Made by a program: the position numbers and the translations under genes
Shown here: piece after piece, positions 44,752 to 54,400 of the stretch
Layout of the letters: every line of letters starts with the position of its first letter
Position numbering within the stretch: the stretch's first letter is position 1
NCBI GenBank assembly: GCA_017446745.1
Contig: JAFSQF010000075.1
Coordinates: forward strand, 1-57,484
DNA from: Bacteroidales bacterium
Lineage (GTDB): Bacteria; Bacteroidota; Bacteroidia; Bacteroidales; P3
Direction of reading: 5' to 3'
DNA: 57,484 nt
Notes under the pieces: generated by a model
Told to the model about the DNA's origin: nothing
Databases searched by the model: none
The model's input: only the letters and a program-made list of their open reading frames with translations

Positions 44752-45177
44752 CTAATATGTGGGTTCTGACGCATCGGCTTGCCTTTGCGTGTCTGCCTCT
44801 TCCGCGCGTTTGTCAAAAGAGTTTAGCAGCCTACTGAAGTTTACATAGATATCGGCCAGCTGGATGTCGATTTTTGCCTTCGCCTCGTTGCTGATGCCCT
44901 GCAGGTCGTTCAGCTCGTTCATCAGCGCCTCGGCGTTATGTACCTCACTCATCGCCTCTTCCATATAGTAGAGTTTCTGCACCGCGAAACGCGGCGACAG
45001 ATCCATCGCCTTGATGGTGTACTTGCGCGCCTGGCCGAGGCCATTGACCAACTGCTGCACCAGCGTCGGGCGAAATTTCTTCGGCATCGACTTGTCAATA
45101 TACAGGCACACCGACTCCTCCAGCCGGCACACCAGCTTCACGACAGTTACATCCAGCACGGATTTCTTCTTATCCAT
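44752..45177 (-). CDS. avd: DGR accessory variability determinant (Avd)
   Basis: A 141-residue, almost all-helical protein, the size and composition of the Avd four-helix bundle. It has a basic central helix (YIDKSMPKKFRPTLVQQLVN), GQARKYTIKAMDLSPRFAVQ, and a third/fourth helix pair with NEAKAKIDIQLADIYVNFSR. It lies between the VR-bearing gene and the TR, exactly where avd sits in the BPP-1-type cassette. Avd pentamers bind the RT and TR RNA and are needed for mutagenic cDNA synthesis. The assignment rests on fold-like pattern plus position. Confidence 0.88.
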   Translation of the reverse strand: MDKKKSVLDVTVVKLVCRLEESVCLYIDKSMPKKFRPTLVQQLVNGLGQARKYTIKAMDLSPRFAVQKLYYMEEAMSEVHNAEALMNELNDLQGISNEAKAKIDIQLADIYVNFSRLLNSFDKRAEEADTQRQADASEPTY

Positions 45178-45191
45178 ATAGTAGAGGTTAT

Positions 45192-45215
45192 GGGGTGCGC
45201 CTCAAAGCGCACCCC
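45192..45215. promoter_or_regulatory. Post-VR GC-rich hairpin of the DGR
   Basis: GGGGTGCGC-CTCAAA-GCGCACCCC is a perfect 9-bp stem with a 6-nt loop, 28 bp downstream of the VR end and 11 bp past the target stop. In the BPP-1 DGR a GC-rich cruciform just after VR promotes target recognition in retrohoming; this one matches in place and type. It could also act as a terminator, but no U-run follows. Confidence 0.7.
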
Positions 45216-45226
45216 GGATTAAAGGA

Positions 45227-46645
45227 TTAAACTCTTTTAGAAGCGAGGAGCGGGCGCACCTGATAACTGTAGCACTTGTAGTTGCTGAACAAAGCACCGC
45301 AGGTCGGGGTGTAAAACCAGGCGATGTTGCCAAGGTACTCACCGACGGCCCATTGAGCGCGATACTGGATAGTCTGACCGCCGGGAGCCGTGGCGATGGC
45401 GGCGTTGAGGGTGGTGACGTGTTCGGGGGTCAGTTCCTCGACCAGTTCGGTGCAACTGTTCATATACCAGTTGCCCGGCTCAAAGCCTGTTGTCTCGCCG
45501 TCGACGGTGATACCGAAGGCTGCGCAGATTGCGGCACCAGGATAGACGTGCTTGGTGTTGCCCTCCGCGTCGGTGAAGTAGCAGTTGGCAAGGGCGTAGG
45601 TGTACGCCATGCCCTGTTCCCTACAGGTGGCATTGATGCCCTTGCAGATATTCTTCTTTATGCGGCGTGAAAGCAGGTACTGGTCGTAGTCGCCGCCGTA
45701 TTTGTCGTAGAGAGCCTTGTGCGTGGCATCCTCGTCGGTGGCCAGAGCATCCCAGACGCTTTTCTTCATCGGAACCACTTCGCTCTCTGCGGCGAAAGCT
45801 GCCGCACCGCTTGCGGAGTGATAGGACTTGAACGTAGCCGGACGGACATTCGTGCGGTACGAAGAGTTGTTGCCGCTCTCGCAGTAGCAGACGATGCTGG
45901 CGGCCATATACTCCAACGCCGGGAAGATAGTCTTCACCGCCTGGCCTTGGAATCCGGCGTGGCTACCTTTCGGGGTGCCGTTGATGCCGATACGGGCCGA
46001 CAGGGAGCAGTCGAGCACCGTGGCGTTGCTTACGCCGCTGAAGGTAATCGTACCGTTGTTGTAGGTCGACAGCGAGAAACGGATGGCGTTGTCGCCAATG
46101 GCTTTCACCGACAAGCCGCTGCCGGTGGTCAGCTGGCTGACAACTGAGGCGATGGTGGCACCCGCAACCCAGGAGCAGCTGCCGCTGATGGCCGCCGAGT
46201 AAGGTGTGCAGGTGTAGCTGAAGCCGCCGCTCTGCGTGAGATCGCACGTCACCTTGTATTCGTTGTTGGCCGCCCACAGCTCACTGCCGTCTGCCGAGCC
46301 GCCGTGGTACGCGTTCGACTTGTCGCCGATGCACTTTTTGTAGACAAAGATGTCGCGGTCGGCGTAACTCAGCAGGTAGAAAGCCTCGCTTCGCACATAA
46401 CGTGCCGAGTCGAAGGTGGCTGCATTGTAGGTGCCGTGCTTCAGAATCACCTCGCGATGTTCGGCGAGGTCATACAGTTTTTCGTCGCCCATCTCCAGCG
46501 AAGCGGAGCGATAGGGCACGATGACGTTCTTGCCGTCATATTCCACACCGTTGCCCGCCACCGACACGCTCGAGCGGTCGGTGGGACGGGTGGTGTCATC
46601 CTTGTACGCCTGATGGTCGGCGTATTGTCTGAGGTATTTGCTCAT
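45227..46645 (-). CDS. DGR target: tail adhesin with C-type-lectin-like variable domain
   Basis: A 472-residue protein. The N-terminal two-thirds are beta-rich and Ser/Thr/Gly-rich, as in phage fibres. The C-terminal part is a C-lec fold (NAAIATAPGGQTIQYRAQW), ending WAVGEYLGNIAWFYTPTCGA...YSYQVRPLLAS, whose variable positions fall at residues 431-468. Ten codons there differ from TR (Asn to Leu, Ile, Thr, Phe, Ser, Tyr, Tyr; also Leu to Phe, Ser to Cys, Tyr to Cys). It follows two other tail-fibre-like genes and is the likely receptor-binding protein diversified by the cassette. Confidence 0.92.
   Translation of the reverse strand: MSKYLRQYADHQAYKDDTTRPTDRSSVSVAGNGVEYDGKNVIVPYRSASLEMGDEKLYDLAEHREVILKHGTYNAATFDSARYVRSEAFYLLSYADRDIFVYKKCIGDKSNAYHGGSADGSELWAANNEYKVTCDLTQSGGFSYTCTPYSAAISGSCSWVAGATIASVVSQLTTGSGLSVKAIGDNAIRFSLSTYNNGTITFSGVSNATVLDCSLSARIGINGTPKGSHAGFQGQAVKTIFPALEYMAASIVCYCESGNNSSYRTNVRPATFKSYHSASGAAAFAAESEVVPMKKSVWDALATDEDATHKALYDKYGGDYDQYLLSRRIKKNICKGINATCREQGMAYTYALANCYFTDAEGNTKHVYPGAAICAAFGITVDGETTGFEPGNWYMNSCTELVEELTPEHVTTLNAAIATAPGGQTIQYRAQWAVGEYLGNIAWFYTPTCGALFSNYKCYSYQVRPLLASKRV
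45244..45355 (-). repeat. DGR variable repeat (VR)
   Basis: 112 bp at the 3' end of the target gene, ending 14 bp before the stop codon region. It differs from TR only at TR adenines (12 of 32). The invariant GC-rich 3' part on the coding strand (GGTGCGCCCGCTCCTCG) is the expected initiation-of-mutagenic-homing region. No second VR was seen elsewhere in the window. Confidence 0.97.
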
Positions 46646-46656
46646 ATTGTTGATTT

Positions 46657-48186
46657 TTAAGCATTACTAATCTGTTTCCAGTCCGTTGCCGCCGCCGTGC
46701 CGAAAGCCTTGTATGCGACCTTGTTGGTGGTGTCTATCCACTCCTGGCCGACGAAAGCCGGAGCGATGTCGGGAGAGGTGCTGCGCTTCAGGATGAAAGC
46801 GTTCTCTTTGTCGCCCTTGTCCATCAGGTTACCGGTGAGGCAGCGCACCACATTCAGTTCCTCGACAGTCAGTCTGCCCAGGCCGTCGCTCAGACGCTTC
46901 TCGAGGCCTCCGATGCGCTTGGCCAACGCCACGATAGCGGCGGCGGTAACGATGCCCTCCTGCTCGATGGTGTTGGGCAGGTTCTTCACCACGTCGGCCC
47001 AACGGCTGGCATATTCGGTCACGAAGTCTACCGCCGTAGCTCCGCCCTCGAAACGCATCGTGCCGAAGTCATCGACGGTCAGCAGGCCCGTGAGGTTGTG
47101 CGTGCCGGTGACCGGCGTGGCCAGCTCGTACTTCATCGACGCACCAGTCAATGCGGTTTTCAGATCTGCCACGGTGCTGATGGTGCTACTGTCGACCATC
47201 AGGTTCGTGCCGCTCAGGTAGAAGCCGCTGACGCTGCCGCCGCTGACGCTGAACAGGCCGCCCTGCTTCATCGCGCTCACGGCTGCCGCAAAGCGGTAGG
47301 TGGTTGTCTGACTGTCGCTTTCGCCGGAGGTGATCTCCTCGACGCTCCAGGAGAGGTTTTTCAGCGCCTCGACCACTCCAACGCGACGGTACCACAGGCG
47401 GTCGGCGGCTTTGTCGGCACAGACAATCTCATCGTAGACGTAGCTGCCGCCGTTGGACACACGCCGCATCGTGCCGCCCATCGCCGTGATGGTACTGGCC
47501 AGGCTCAACACATCCTCGCTGTAGGCGGCGTGGTCGGTGTCGCGGTAGTTGCTCCAGCAGATGTGGGCGCAGATGTCCGTCACGTCGACACCCGACGCAA
47601 AGGTAGCCACCACGTCGCCGTTGCTGGCGGGCAGGTAGTACACCACCCCGTTCTCGGTGTGCGTCGGCACGTTGGCGCCGTTCTGCTTCACGCTGGTGGG
47701 CACCACTATCTGCTTCTGGCTGTTCGTGAAGAGGTAGCCGTTGTTCTCTGTGCTGGCGCCGTAGGAGCCCCAGGCTGACTTCACAGCTTTGAAGGTGGCC
47801 TTCTGGCTGCTGATGCCGGAGAGGGGCAGCTGGTTGAAGCCCACGCTGACGATCCGTGCGCCGCTGGCGGCAATGCCCGCCTCGGTGCCGCGGATGCTCA
47901 CCACGCGGGCCTGACGCTCGCTGTTGATGTCCTGGTTGCCGCCGGTGGTCTCGATGGTGCGCGTCTGCTGGTATTCCACGTCGATGTTCGAGCCGATGTT
48001 CAGGTTGTCGGCCAGCTTGGGGATGATTTCGCCCTCGCTCAGGGCGCGGATAAACTCCGACAATGGGTAATTGACCGTCTCGCCGGTGTCGTAGCGCACA
48101 CCGAAGACGATGACCTTTTCTGTTGCCCCTTCGAAGCTGGGCATCTGCGGAAGGTCACTGCCGCGTTTGATTTGAATCTCACTCAT
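46657..48186 (-). CDS. Phage fibre/structural protein (509 aa)
   Basis: A 509-residue protein whose start (SEIQIKRGSDLPQMPSFEGA) resembles the short head-binding segment of fibre proteins. The body is Ser/Thr/Val rich with repeated strands, and the end contains TSPDIAPAFVGQEWIDTTNK, a pattern common in phage fibre and neck-appendage proteins. It is followed by the DGR target 12 bp downstream. Likely part of the same fibre assembly that presents the variable domain. Confidence 0.55.
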   Translation of the reverse strand: MSEIQIKRGSDLPQMPSFEGATEKVIVFGVRYDTGETVNYPLSEFIRALSEGEIIPKLADNLNIGSNIDVEYQQTRTIETTGGNQDINSERQARVVSIRGTEAGIAASGARIVSVGFNQLPLSGISSQKATFKAVKSAWGSYGASTENNGYLFTNSQKQIVVPTSVKQNGANVPTHTENGVVYYLPASNGDVVATFASGVDVTDICAHICWSNYRDTDHAAYSEDVLSLASTITAMGGTMRRVSNGGSYVYDEIVCADKAADRLWYRRVGVVEALKNLSWSVEEITSGESDSQTTTYRFAAAVSAMKQGGLFSVSGGSVSGFYLSGTNLMVDSSTISTVADLKTALTGASMKYELATPVTGTHNLTGLLTVDDFGTMRFEGGATAVDFVTEYASRWADVVKNLPNTIEQEGIVTAAAIVALAKRIGGLEKRLSDGLGRLTVEELNVVRCLTGNLMDKGDKENAFILKRSTSPDIAPAFVGQEWIDTTNKVAYKAFGTAAATDWKQISNA

Positions 48187-48197
48187 ATATATAAGTA

Positions 48198-48872
48198 TTA
48201 AAGTTTTATCGGTTCAATCTCTATCAGGTAGCCATCCTCGGTGCTGATGGCATAGCCGTCTTCGGTGCCCAGCACGTAGGCCGTGCGGAACCGCTCGACG
48301 CCGTACACCTCGTTGTCCGGCTCCCATCCCGCAAAGAACACCCTCGGTGCCTGGCAGCTGTACTCGAAATGCAGCTCTCCACCGTTGGCATCAGTTATGG
48401 CCTTGCCGCTCGTGGCACGGCTGCTGTCGGCCATACGCGCACCGCGGCGCGTGTCACCCAAAAGGTGCCACTCGCCATTGCTCAAACCCACCACCATCAA
48501 GTACTCGCGGTTCATCGCCACCGACATATAGCCCAGCAGCTGTTTCTTGAAGCCGGGGTGGAATATTTCAAGCTCGGCTTTGAGCGAGCGGCTGCCTTTC
48601 TGGCCCTGCGGGGTGTACACAAGTTCGCCCAGTTCGTCGGCACAGAAGATTTCGGCGAATTCCTTGCCGCTCTTTACGGTGACGGCCTTCTGCGTCATCG
48701 CCGCGCTGCCTATCACGACCGCCTCGCCGTAGTTCTGCGGCAGCGCCGCTGCCTGCGCGTTCACGCTCTCCACATCCTTGCGCGGTATGAACAGCAGCCG
48801 CTGCACCCCAGGCATATTGTTCACGCACACCCCCGGCGCGCCTATATTGCTTATTGCACTAATACATCTCAT
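48198..48872 (-). CDS. Element structural protein of unknown function (224 aa)
   Basis: A 224-residue protein. The N-terminal region (IGAPGVCVNNMPGVQRLLFI) and the repeated end (TEDGYAISTEDGYLIEIEP, with two TEDGY units) are visible. The rest is mixed alpha/beta with no known motif. It lies between two fibre-type genes in the same operon, so a fibre or tail-tip role is inferred from place only. Confidence 0.45.
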   Translation of the reverse strand: MRCISAISNIGAPGVCVNNMPGVQRLLFIPRKDVESVNAQAAALPQNYGEAVVIGSAAMTQKAVTVKSGKEFAEIFCADELGELVYTPQGQKGSRSLKAELEIFHPGFKKQLLGYMSVAMNREYLMVVGLSNGEWHLLGDTRRGARMADSSRATSGKAITDANGGELHFEYSCQAPRVFFAGWEPDNEVYGVERFRTAYVLGTEDGYAISTEDGYLIEIEPIKL

Positions 48873-48883
48873 ATCTTTATTAT

Positions 48884-49780
48884 TTAGTAATCCACATCAA
48901 GCTCCACAATATCCTTAACATTCTCATACACCTCACCCGACACCCCTTTGAGGGCCTCGAGGATAGTGTTCGTTTTCACACGGCTCTCCTTCAAGTCCGA
49001 CGTGATGCTGACTTTCTTGCCTGCCTCGCCAACCTGAGCCTCCAGCGCGCCGACGCGCGACACCATGCCCTGCGTGCCGCCGCCCCCGTTGACCGTGGCC
49101 TCCAGTGTGTCTATGCGCCCCACAGCACCGCTCACCGACTGCGCCGACTGTGCTGCCTCCTGCGCCTTCTGCGTCGCTATGCCGCACTGCGAGCTGCACG
49201 TCGTTGCCGAATTGGCCGCCGCCGTGGCCGAGTTGCCCGCCTGCGTCACCTTGGCGTTCATCTCCGTGATGAGCGCGTTCCACTGCACCGTCGTTGGCAC
49301 CTCCCCGGCACTGGCCTTCGAACCAATGGCGGTGTTGAGGGCTGTAATGGTGCTGTTATAGTCTGTCGTCGCCACCTTCTCCGCCAACCCCTGCGTAAGC
49401 TCCTGCTTCGTGGCCAGCCCGCTGATATCCGGCAAGTCTACCGTCTTGGCGTAGGATTGCAGCGCCGCCTCGAGGTCTGCTGTCGTCGGTCGCCGCGCCA
49501 GTGAATCCTCAACATTTCCAAGCGTCTCTTCGAAACCGTCTAACTTGCTCGTCGTCTCGCTGTCAAGCGATATCTCCAGCTGCGCCTGCGTCAGGTTCCC
49601 CACAAGCTCAACCCCGTTGATCTGCGGACGGTTGACAATTGAGTTGTAGTCTATCTTCCCGTCAACCAGCGCACCCCCCATTGCCTCGTTCAGCCCATTC
49701 ACCACATCAATCAGCTGGTTGATGATGCCGAATGCCTGCATCCAGGTCATTCCTTCTGTTATGTTGGGTATAGTTGTCAT
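48884..49780 (-). CDS. Coiled-coil fibre-like protein (298 aa)
   Basis: A 298-residue protein dominated by helical heptad repeats, with fibre-like segments such as GGALVDGKIDYNSIVNRPQI and a Ala/Ser-rich stretch (QAGNSATAAANSATTCSSQC). The pattern of short linkers between helices fits trimeric tail-fibre shafts. It overlaps the preceding gene by 4 bp (49777-49780). No enzymatic motif. Confidence 0.55.
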   Translation of the reverse strand: MTTIPNITEGMTWMQAFGIINQLIDVVNGLNEAMGGALVDGKIDYNSIVNRPQINGVELVGNLTQAQLEISLDSETTSKLDGFEETLGNVEDSLARRPTTADLEAALQSYAKTVDLPDISGLATKQELTQGLAEKVATTDYNSTITALNTAIGSKASAGEVPTTVQWNALITEMNAKVTQAGNSATAAANSATTCSSQCGIATQKAQEAAQSAQSVSGAVGRIDTLEATVNGGGGTQGMVSRVGALEAQVGEAGKKVSITSDLKESRVKTNTILEALKGVSGEVYENVKDIVELDVDY

Positions 49781-51390
49781 TGTAGAATATTATTGCCGTT
49801 GGGTATGGTAGCCTCCGAGAAGGCCACTATGTTATTGTTGAAATCAACGACGGTGGCCGTGGCGGCGCGTGCCATCGTGCCGTTGGTATTGTTCTCGGTC
49901 TGGTTCTCGACGAAGCGGTAGGAGAACTCCAGCTTCACAAGGTCGTCGGCCTGGTCGAGCACCTTGAATGAGCCTGCCTCGATGGTGATGCGCTGCCAAA
50001 CGCTGCCGCATTTGGCGTAGTGGTATTCCTGCCCGATGCATTGTGCCAGACGCTTGGCCTCGGGGCGTGTCATCTGGAACGTTGTAGCCGTGAACATCTC
50101 ACCTTTGTCCGTGTTGTCGAGGTAGCGGCGACGGTCTACGAGGAGTTCCTCTGATTCTAACGAAAGCTCCCTACTGACCTGCGGCACCACGAAGCTGCGC
50201 AGTGTGCCGTACTTGCTTTGCATGAGCAATTCTGTCGGTTCGAATGCGTCGGGCTGCATGATAAATGTGCGGCTCCATGAGCTGCCGGCCATCGACAGCT
50301 GGACGGTGTAGTACCGCGCTGCCGAGCACCCCAATGCCAGCGGTCCGACAGGGATGCGGTATATCTCGCCGTTTTTGACGGTATGCGTACTTGACGCCGC
50401 GACGCCGCCATCCTGTGATATGACGACGGTGACGGTCTTCGTGTTGGTCAAAGCAACCGTCGGGTCGAACCACATACCGTAGATATATTCCGCCTGACTG
50501 CGGCAGACGCGTATCATCGAGCCGTTGTCCTCTCCGAGAACACGGAAGAGGCTGTTGGCCTCCGACAGCTGCGTCTCGCCACCTTTCCAGTCGGGCAGGT
50601 TGAGCCGGGCGAAGCGTTCCGCCACCTCGCCACAGAGGGCGTATTTATACGTTTCCGTTGCCCAGTTCTGCACCAAAGGAGATTCCTCGCCCCACATCTC
50701 GCCATAGCCGACACGGTATTCCAGCAGCATATTGGTCAGCGGCACCCACGCATTCAAAGCCGCCACGGTAGACGGCAGGTCCGGCTGCGGAATAAAACCC
50801 GGCAGGAGGTCAAGCGGTATCTCCACGTCGCCTGCACTGTCGGGCTGGAACACCATCCCCTTCACTGTGTGTGTCTCGACGTGGTTGTTGTTGTTCACAA
50901 CCACATCCAATTCTACAGCCACGGCATAGTTCGGCTTCTCCTGCCGGTCCGCTCCGCCGCCGTTCAGCGTCCAGCTCAGCATCGTACTCTCGTGCCCCGT
51001 CCGGTTGCCGGCAGCGTCGGTGCAGTAGATCGACACCTGATGCGCGCCCACCTCCGTTGCCACAGCACTCAAATAGGTCGCGCTGTTTGTGCCCGTCAGG
51101 GTGAAAAGCCTTGTGAAGTACCAGCACCCCCGTATCTTGTCCAGCAGCTCCGCGTCGCTGGCCACATCGTAGGCATTGCCCGTAGCGCTCCCCACCACCG
51201 TAAAGACATACTCGCTCCCGTCGATGGCAAGCACTATATGGTTGCCCGCCGCCGGTATGCTCCCCCGACGGCGGCAGACGATATAATGCTTCGCACCCAC
51301 CGAGTCTAAGCACTCGCAATGCAACTTGTAGCTGTTTCGGTTTCTGGCCCAACTGAGTGCAAACGGCGACGATGTTATGCTGACTGACAT
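49777..51390 (-). CDS. Tail protein following the tape measure (537 aa)
   Basis: A 537-residue, beta-rich protein with several strand-turn segments (VGAHQVSIYCTDAAGNRTG looks Ig-like) and no catalytic motif. In siphophages the genes after the tape measure encode distal-tail and tip proteins, and this one sits directly there. A TAnnTTTG element 24 bp upstream suggests its own promoter. Exact role unknown. Confidence 0.5.
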   Translation of the reverse strand: MSVSITSSPFALSWARNRNSYKLHCECLDSVGAKHYIVCRRRGSIPAAGNHIVLAIDGSEYVFTVVGSATGNAYDVASDAELLDKIRGCWYFTRLFTLTGTNSATYLSAVATEVGAHQVSIYCTDAAGNRTGHESTMLSWTLNGGGADRQEKPNYAVAVELDVVVNNNNHVETHTVKGMVFQPDSAGDVEIPLDLLPGFIPQPDLPSTVAALNAWVPLTNMLLEYRVGYGEMWGEESPLVQNWATETYKYALCGEVAERFARLNLPDWKGGETQLSEANSLFRVLGEDNGSMIRVCRSQAEYIYGMWFDPTVALTNTKTVTVVISQDGGVAASSTHTVKNGEIYRIPVGPLALGCSAARYYTVQLSMAGSSWSRTFIMQPDAFEPTELLMQSKYGTLRSFVVPQVSRELSLESEELLVDRRRYLDNTDKGEMFTATTFQMTRPEAKRLAQCIGQEYHYAKCGSVWQRITIEAGSFKVLDQADDLVKLEFSYRFVENQTENNTNGTMARAATATVVDFNNNIVAFSEATIPNGNNILQ

Positions 51391-51413
51391 TTCTTTCCTT
51401 TCGAATTTTTATG

Positions 51414-51421
51414 CAAAGATA
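51414..51421 (-). promoter_or_regulatory. Candidate -7 element before the 537-residue tail gene
   Basis: TATCTTTG on the minus strand matches TAnnTTTG, 24 bp before the ATG at 51390. I do not see a matching TTTG at the right spacing, so this is a weak call. Confidence 0.35.
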
Positions 51422-51451
51422 GCACCCCCAAAGCATGGTTGCAGGGACAGC

Positions 51452-54400
51452 CTACAGCCGCGCTCTGCTGCGCAGGAACTGCTCGTTATTCTCAAAGTCC
51501 GTCATCGTCTGGCGGCTGATCACCGCCCGACGGTTGTTCGGGTCCTTGAAGTACGCGGCCAGCTCGCGCCACAACTGCACCACCTCCTCATTCTGCGGCA
51601 TCGTCACCGACACATTGGGGTTGATCGCCGGCAATGCCTCCGACAGCCGACCCTCCGACAGCGACCGTCTGCGCCCCAGCTCCCGGGCCGCGCGCGTCGC
51701 CACCGGCATATTCAGCTGCGCCATCGGCACGTCGGCCAGCGCACGACGGTTGCCCCGCTGGTAGGCTTCCAGTTGCTCGATGACGGGAGCCGCCACTGGA
51801 TCTGTCAGCAGAGAGTTCGACGCCACCCATTCCGGCCCCGCCTCGCCAGCCTGATACACCGTCCGCCTCGGCACATAGCCACCCCGCGCGTAAGGCTCCG
51901 GCTCGTTCTTGATGGCCAGCAGCTGCGCAGCAAACTCGGCGGCCATCAAGGTACTCATTGCCACCTTGTAGGCCGTCGAGCCCTCGCCTGCCCAGATCTT
52001 CATCGTGGCTACTGCGGCGGCAATGGTCGCTTCCGATGCGCCCAGCAGTTTCTCCCGACGCCACGCTTCAAGCGCCGCCTCATCGGCTTTGTCTTTGTAG
52101 TTGTCTTCAAGTTCTTTCTTCCGGCTCTCGTAGTCTTCCTGCGATATAAGGTTCTGCTCCAGCTGCTCATCCAGCGTCTCTATCTCGGCATCCCTCTCCT
52201 CCTCCAACTGCTGCAAGCGGCTGTCGGCGATATTCTTCAGCAGGGTGTTGATATTGGAGAATACCGACAGCGCCTTGTTGCCGAATTCATCCACCGCGTC
52301 AGCCCAGTTCTGGAGGGTGCTGCGGAAGGCCTTGCTCTTGGCTAACTCCTCGGCTTTCTCCTTCACGGTCTGCTCGCCCTTGGCCACCTCATCCAGCTCC
52401 GCCTTTTGTTCCCGCAGGGCTTCGGCGTTCTTGCGGTGCCGTTCGGCTTCATCCACATTTCCGCTCTTCCGGGCTGCCTGCTCCATCAACTCCTCGGCGG
52501 CGATAGCGTCGTCAAGTTTCTTTGTGTATTCCTCGACTTGCTTGGCAACCTCCGCCATGGCCTTCTCCCGGGCTTTCGTGAAGCTAAAATTGCCTTTATC
52601 CTCATCCTGGTCAATAGCCTTTTCGAACGGATTCTTGACGCTCGTGTCTATCGACGCAAAGACAGAAGCGGCGACAACATTGCGAAGCTCACGATAGGCG
52701 GCTATCCTCTCATTGACGTCGTGCAGCTGCCGACGCGACGCTTCGTCGGTCATCGGAAAGAGCGCCGCCTGGTCGGCATAGAGCTTTATCAGCTCGTCGT
52801 CAATACCGCTGATCTTCTGTCGCAATTCCTCGACGGCTTTTGCCGCCTTGTCAACCTGCTCGCCGTTCCCTTGTTTGGCGGTGGACTTGCGCAGCTTGTC
52901 TATCTCCGCCTGGGTCTTGGCGAGGTATTCGTCTATCCTGGCCGCCTTCCACCGCTCCGCCTGCACCACAAGCCGCTCCAGGTTTTCTGCCGCTTCCGGG
53001 TGGACCGTCTTGTCTACATTCTCCAATTCCTGCCTCATCTTCATTATCGAAGCATCCACCTCGGCGTTGATTTTCTCCACCCCCGTCAGCGTCCGCGCCG
53101 TAATCTTCGCCATCACCTGCTCGTAGTTCTGCGAGAAGCTGTTCCACGCCTTCTCCTCGCGCTCGCGCTTCTCACGGGCTTTTCGCTGTGCCGGAGTTTC
53201 GCCGCCGCTGTAATTACCACCATCGTCACCTGGGGTTTCATCCTCTTTGGATGATTTTCTTAGTTTTGCAATTTGGTCGCGCAAAGCTTTCAGCCTGGCA
53301 GCATCCTTTTCGGCCCCTTCGCTAAAACCGCGTTCCATAGCCTCTAACACCTTGGCAAGCTCCGCCTCCAACTCCTTAAGGCTCTTCTTTTGCACCCCGA
53401 AGGGGTCGGGGTCGGTAGCCTTCAGCGAAGTCTGCAGCTCTTTCAATGCCTGTGTTGTCAGATTTGCCTCACCGCGCATCTTGAAAAGCTCGTTCGTCAT
53501 CACGCTGTAGGCTGTTGAGCTAATAGACAGCCCGCTGCCAAGCAATAAATCGCGAAGCCTTACAGTTAAATCAACAAACTCAGTCTCACCATCAGCGGCC
53601 TCTTTAAGGATGGTGTTGATTTCTTGCTTTATGTGGAGTTTTTCAGCTTCGCTGAGGTCGGAAAACACTCGGTTTACCTTTTTACCGAACCATTCCATTC
53701 TGTCCTGTAATTTCTCGCCAAGCTCGCCCTGCAATTCACTTGCCTTTTCCGCATACATACGTTGATACACGCTGGCCGCCGCAGCCTCTCCCAACGCCTT
53801 GTACATGCCTGTAAGGTCTTCAATGTGCCCTTTTTCATCAACGTAAAGGCTGACTATTTCGGGATGCATCGCCCTTAGTTCGCCGAGGGCATTCAAATAC
53901 TCCTCACTACCCTCCGCAGCCCCCTCCATTCTTTCGCGCAGCACTTTCAGCCGCCCTTGCTCTTCGAACACCTGACGGTTGGCCTCCTTTGTGGCTTTCT
54001 CAAGGTCGCTCTCGGCTGTGGCCAGCTTGTATATCACTGTGGCCAGCGTTGTCGCCAGCCCTATGATGAGACCCCACGGTGTGGCTTTCATCGCCGCATT
54101 CTTAGCCCGTATGGTGGCCGTGTGGGCTTTGTCGGCGGCGTCGGCATGCTGCGTGGCGTTCGCCGAGTAGGCCTTGATATTGGCCTCCGCCTGCTCGCGG
54201 CGCGCAAGCCCCTCCACTGTGGCAGCATACGCCTTGTCGGTGAGGATGAGCTTCTCTTTGTTGATCATCTCCAGATATTCAGCTTGGCGATTTCGGTGGT
54301 ATGCTTCAAGTTTCTTCTGTTCCAGCATTATCTGCCGCTGCTCCAAGGCCTGCCGCGTCCGCTTGACGGGAAGCATAACCAACTCGGCGGCTTTTTCCGC

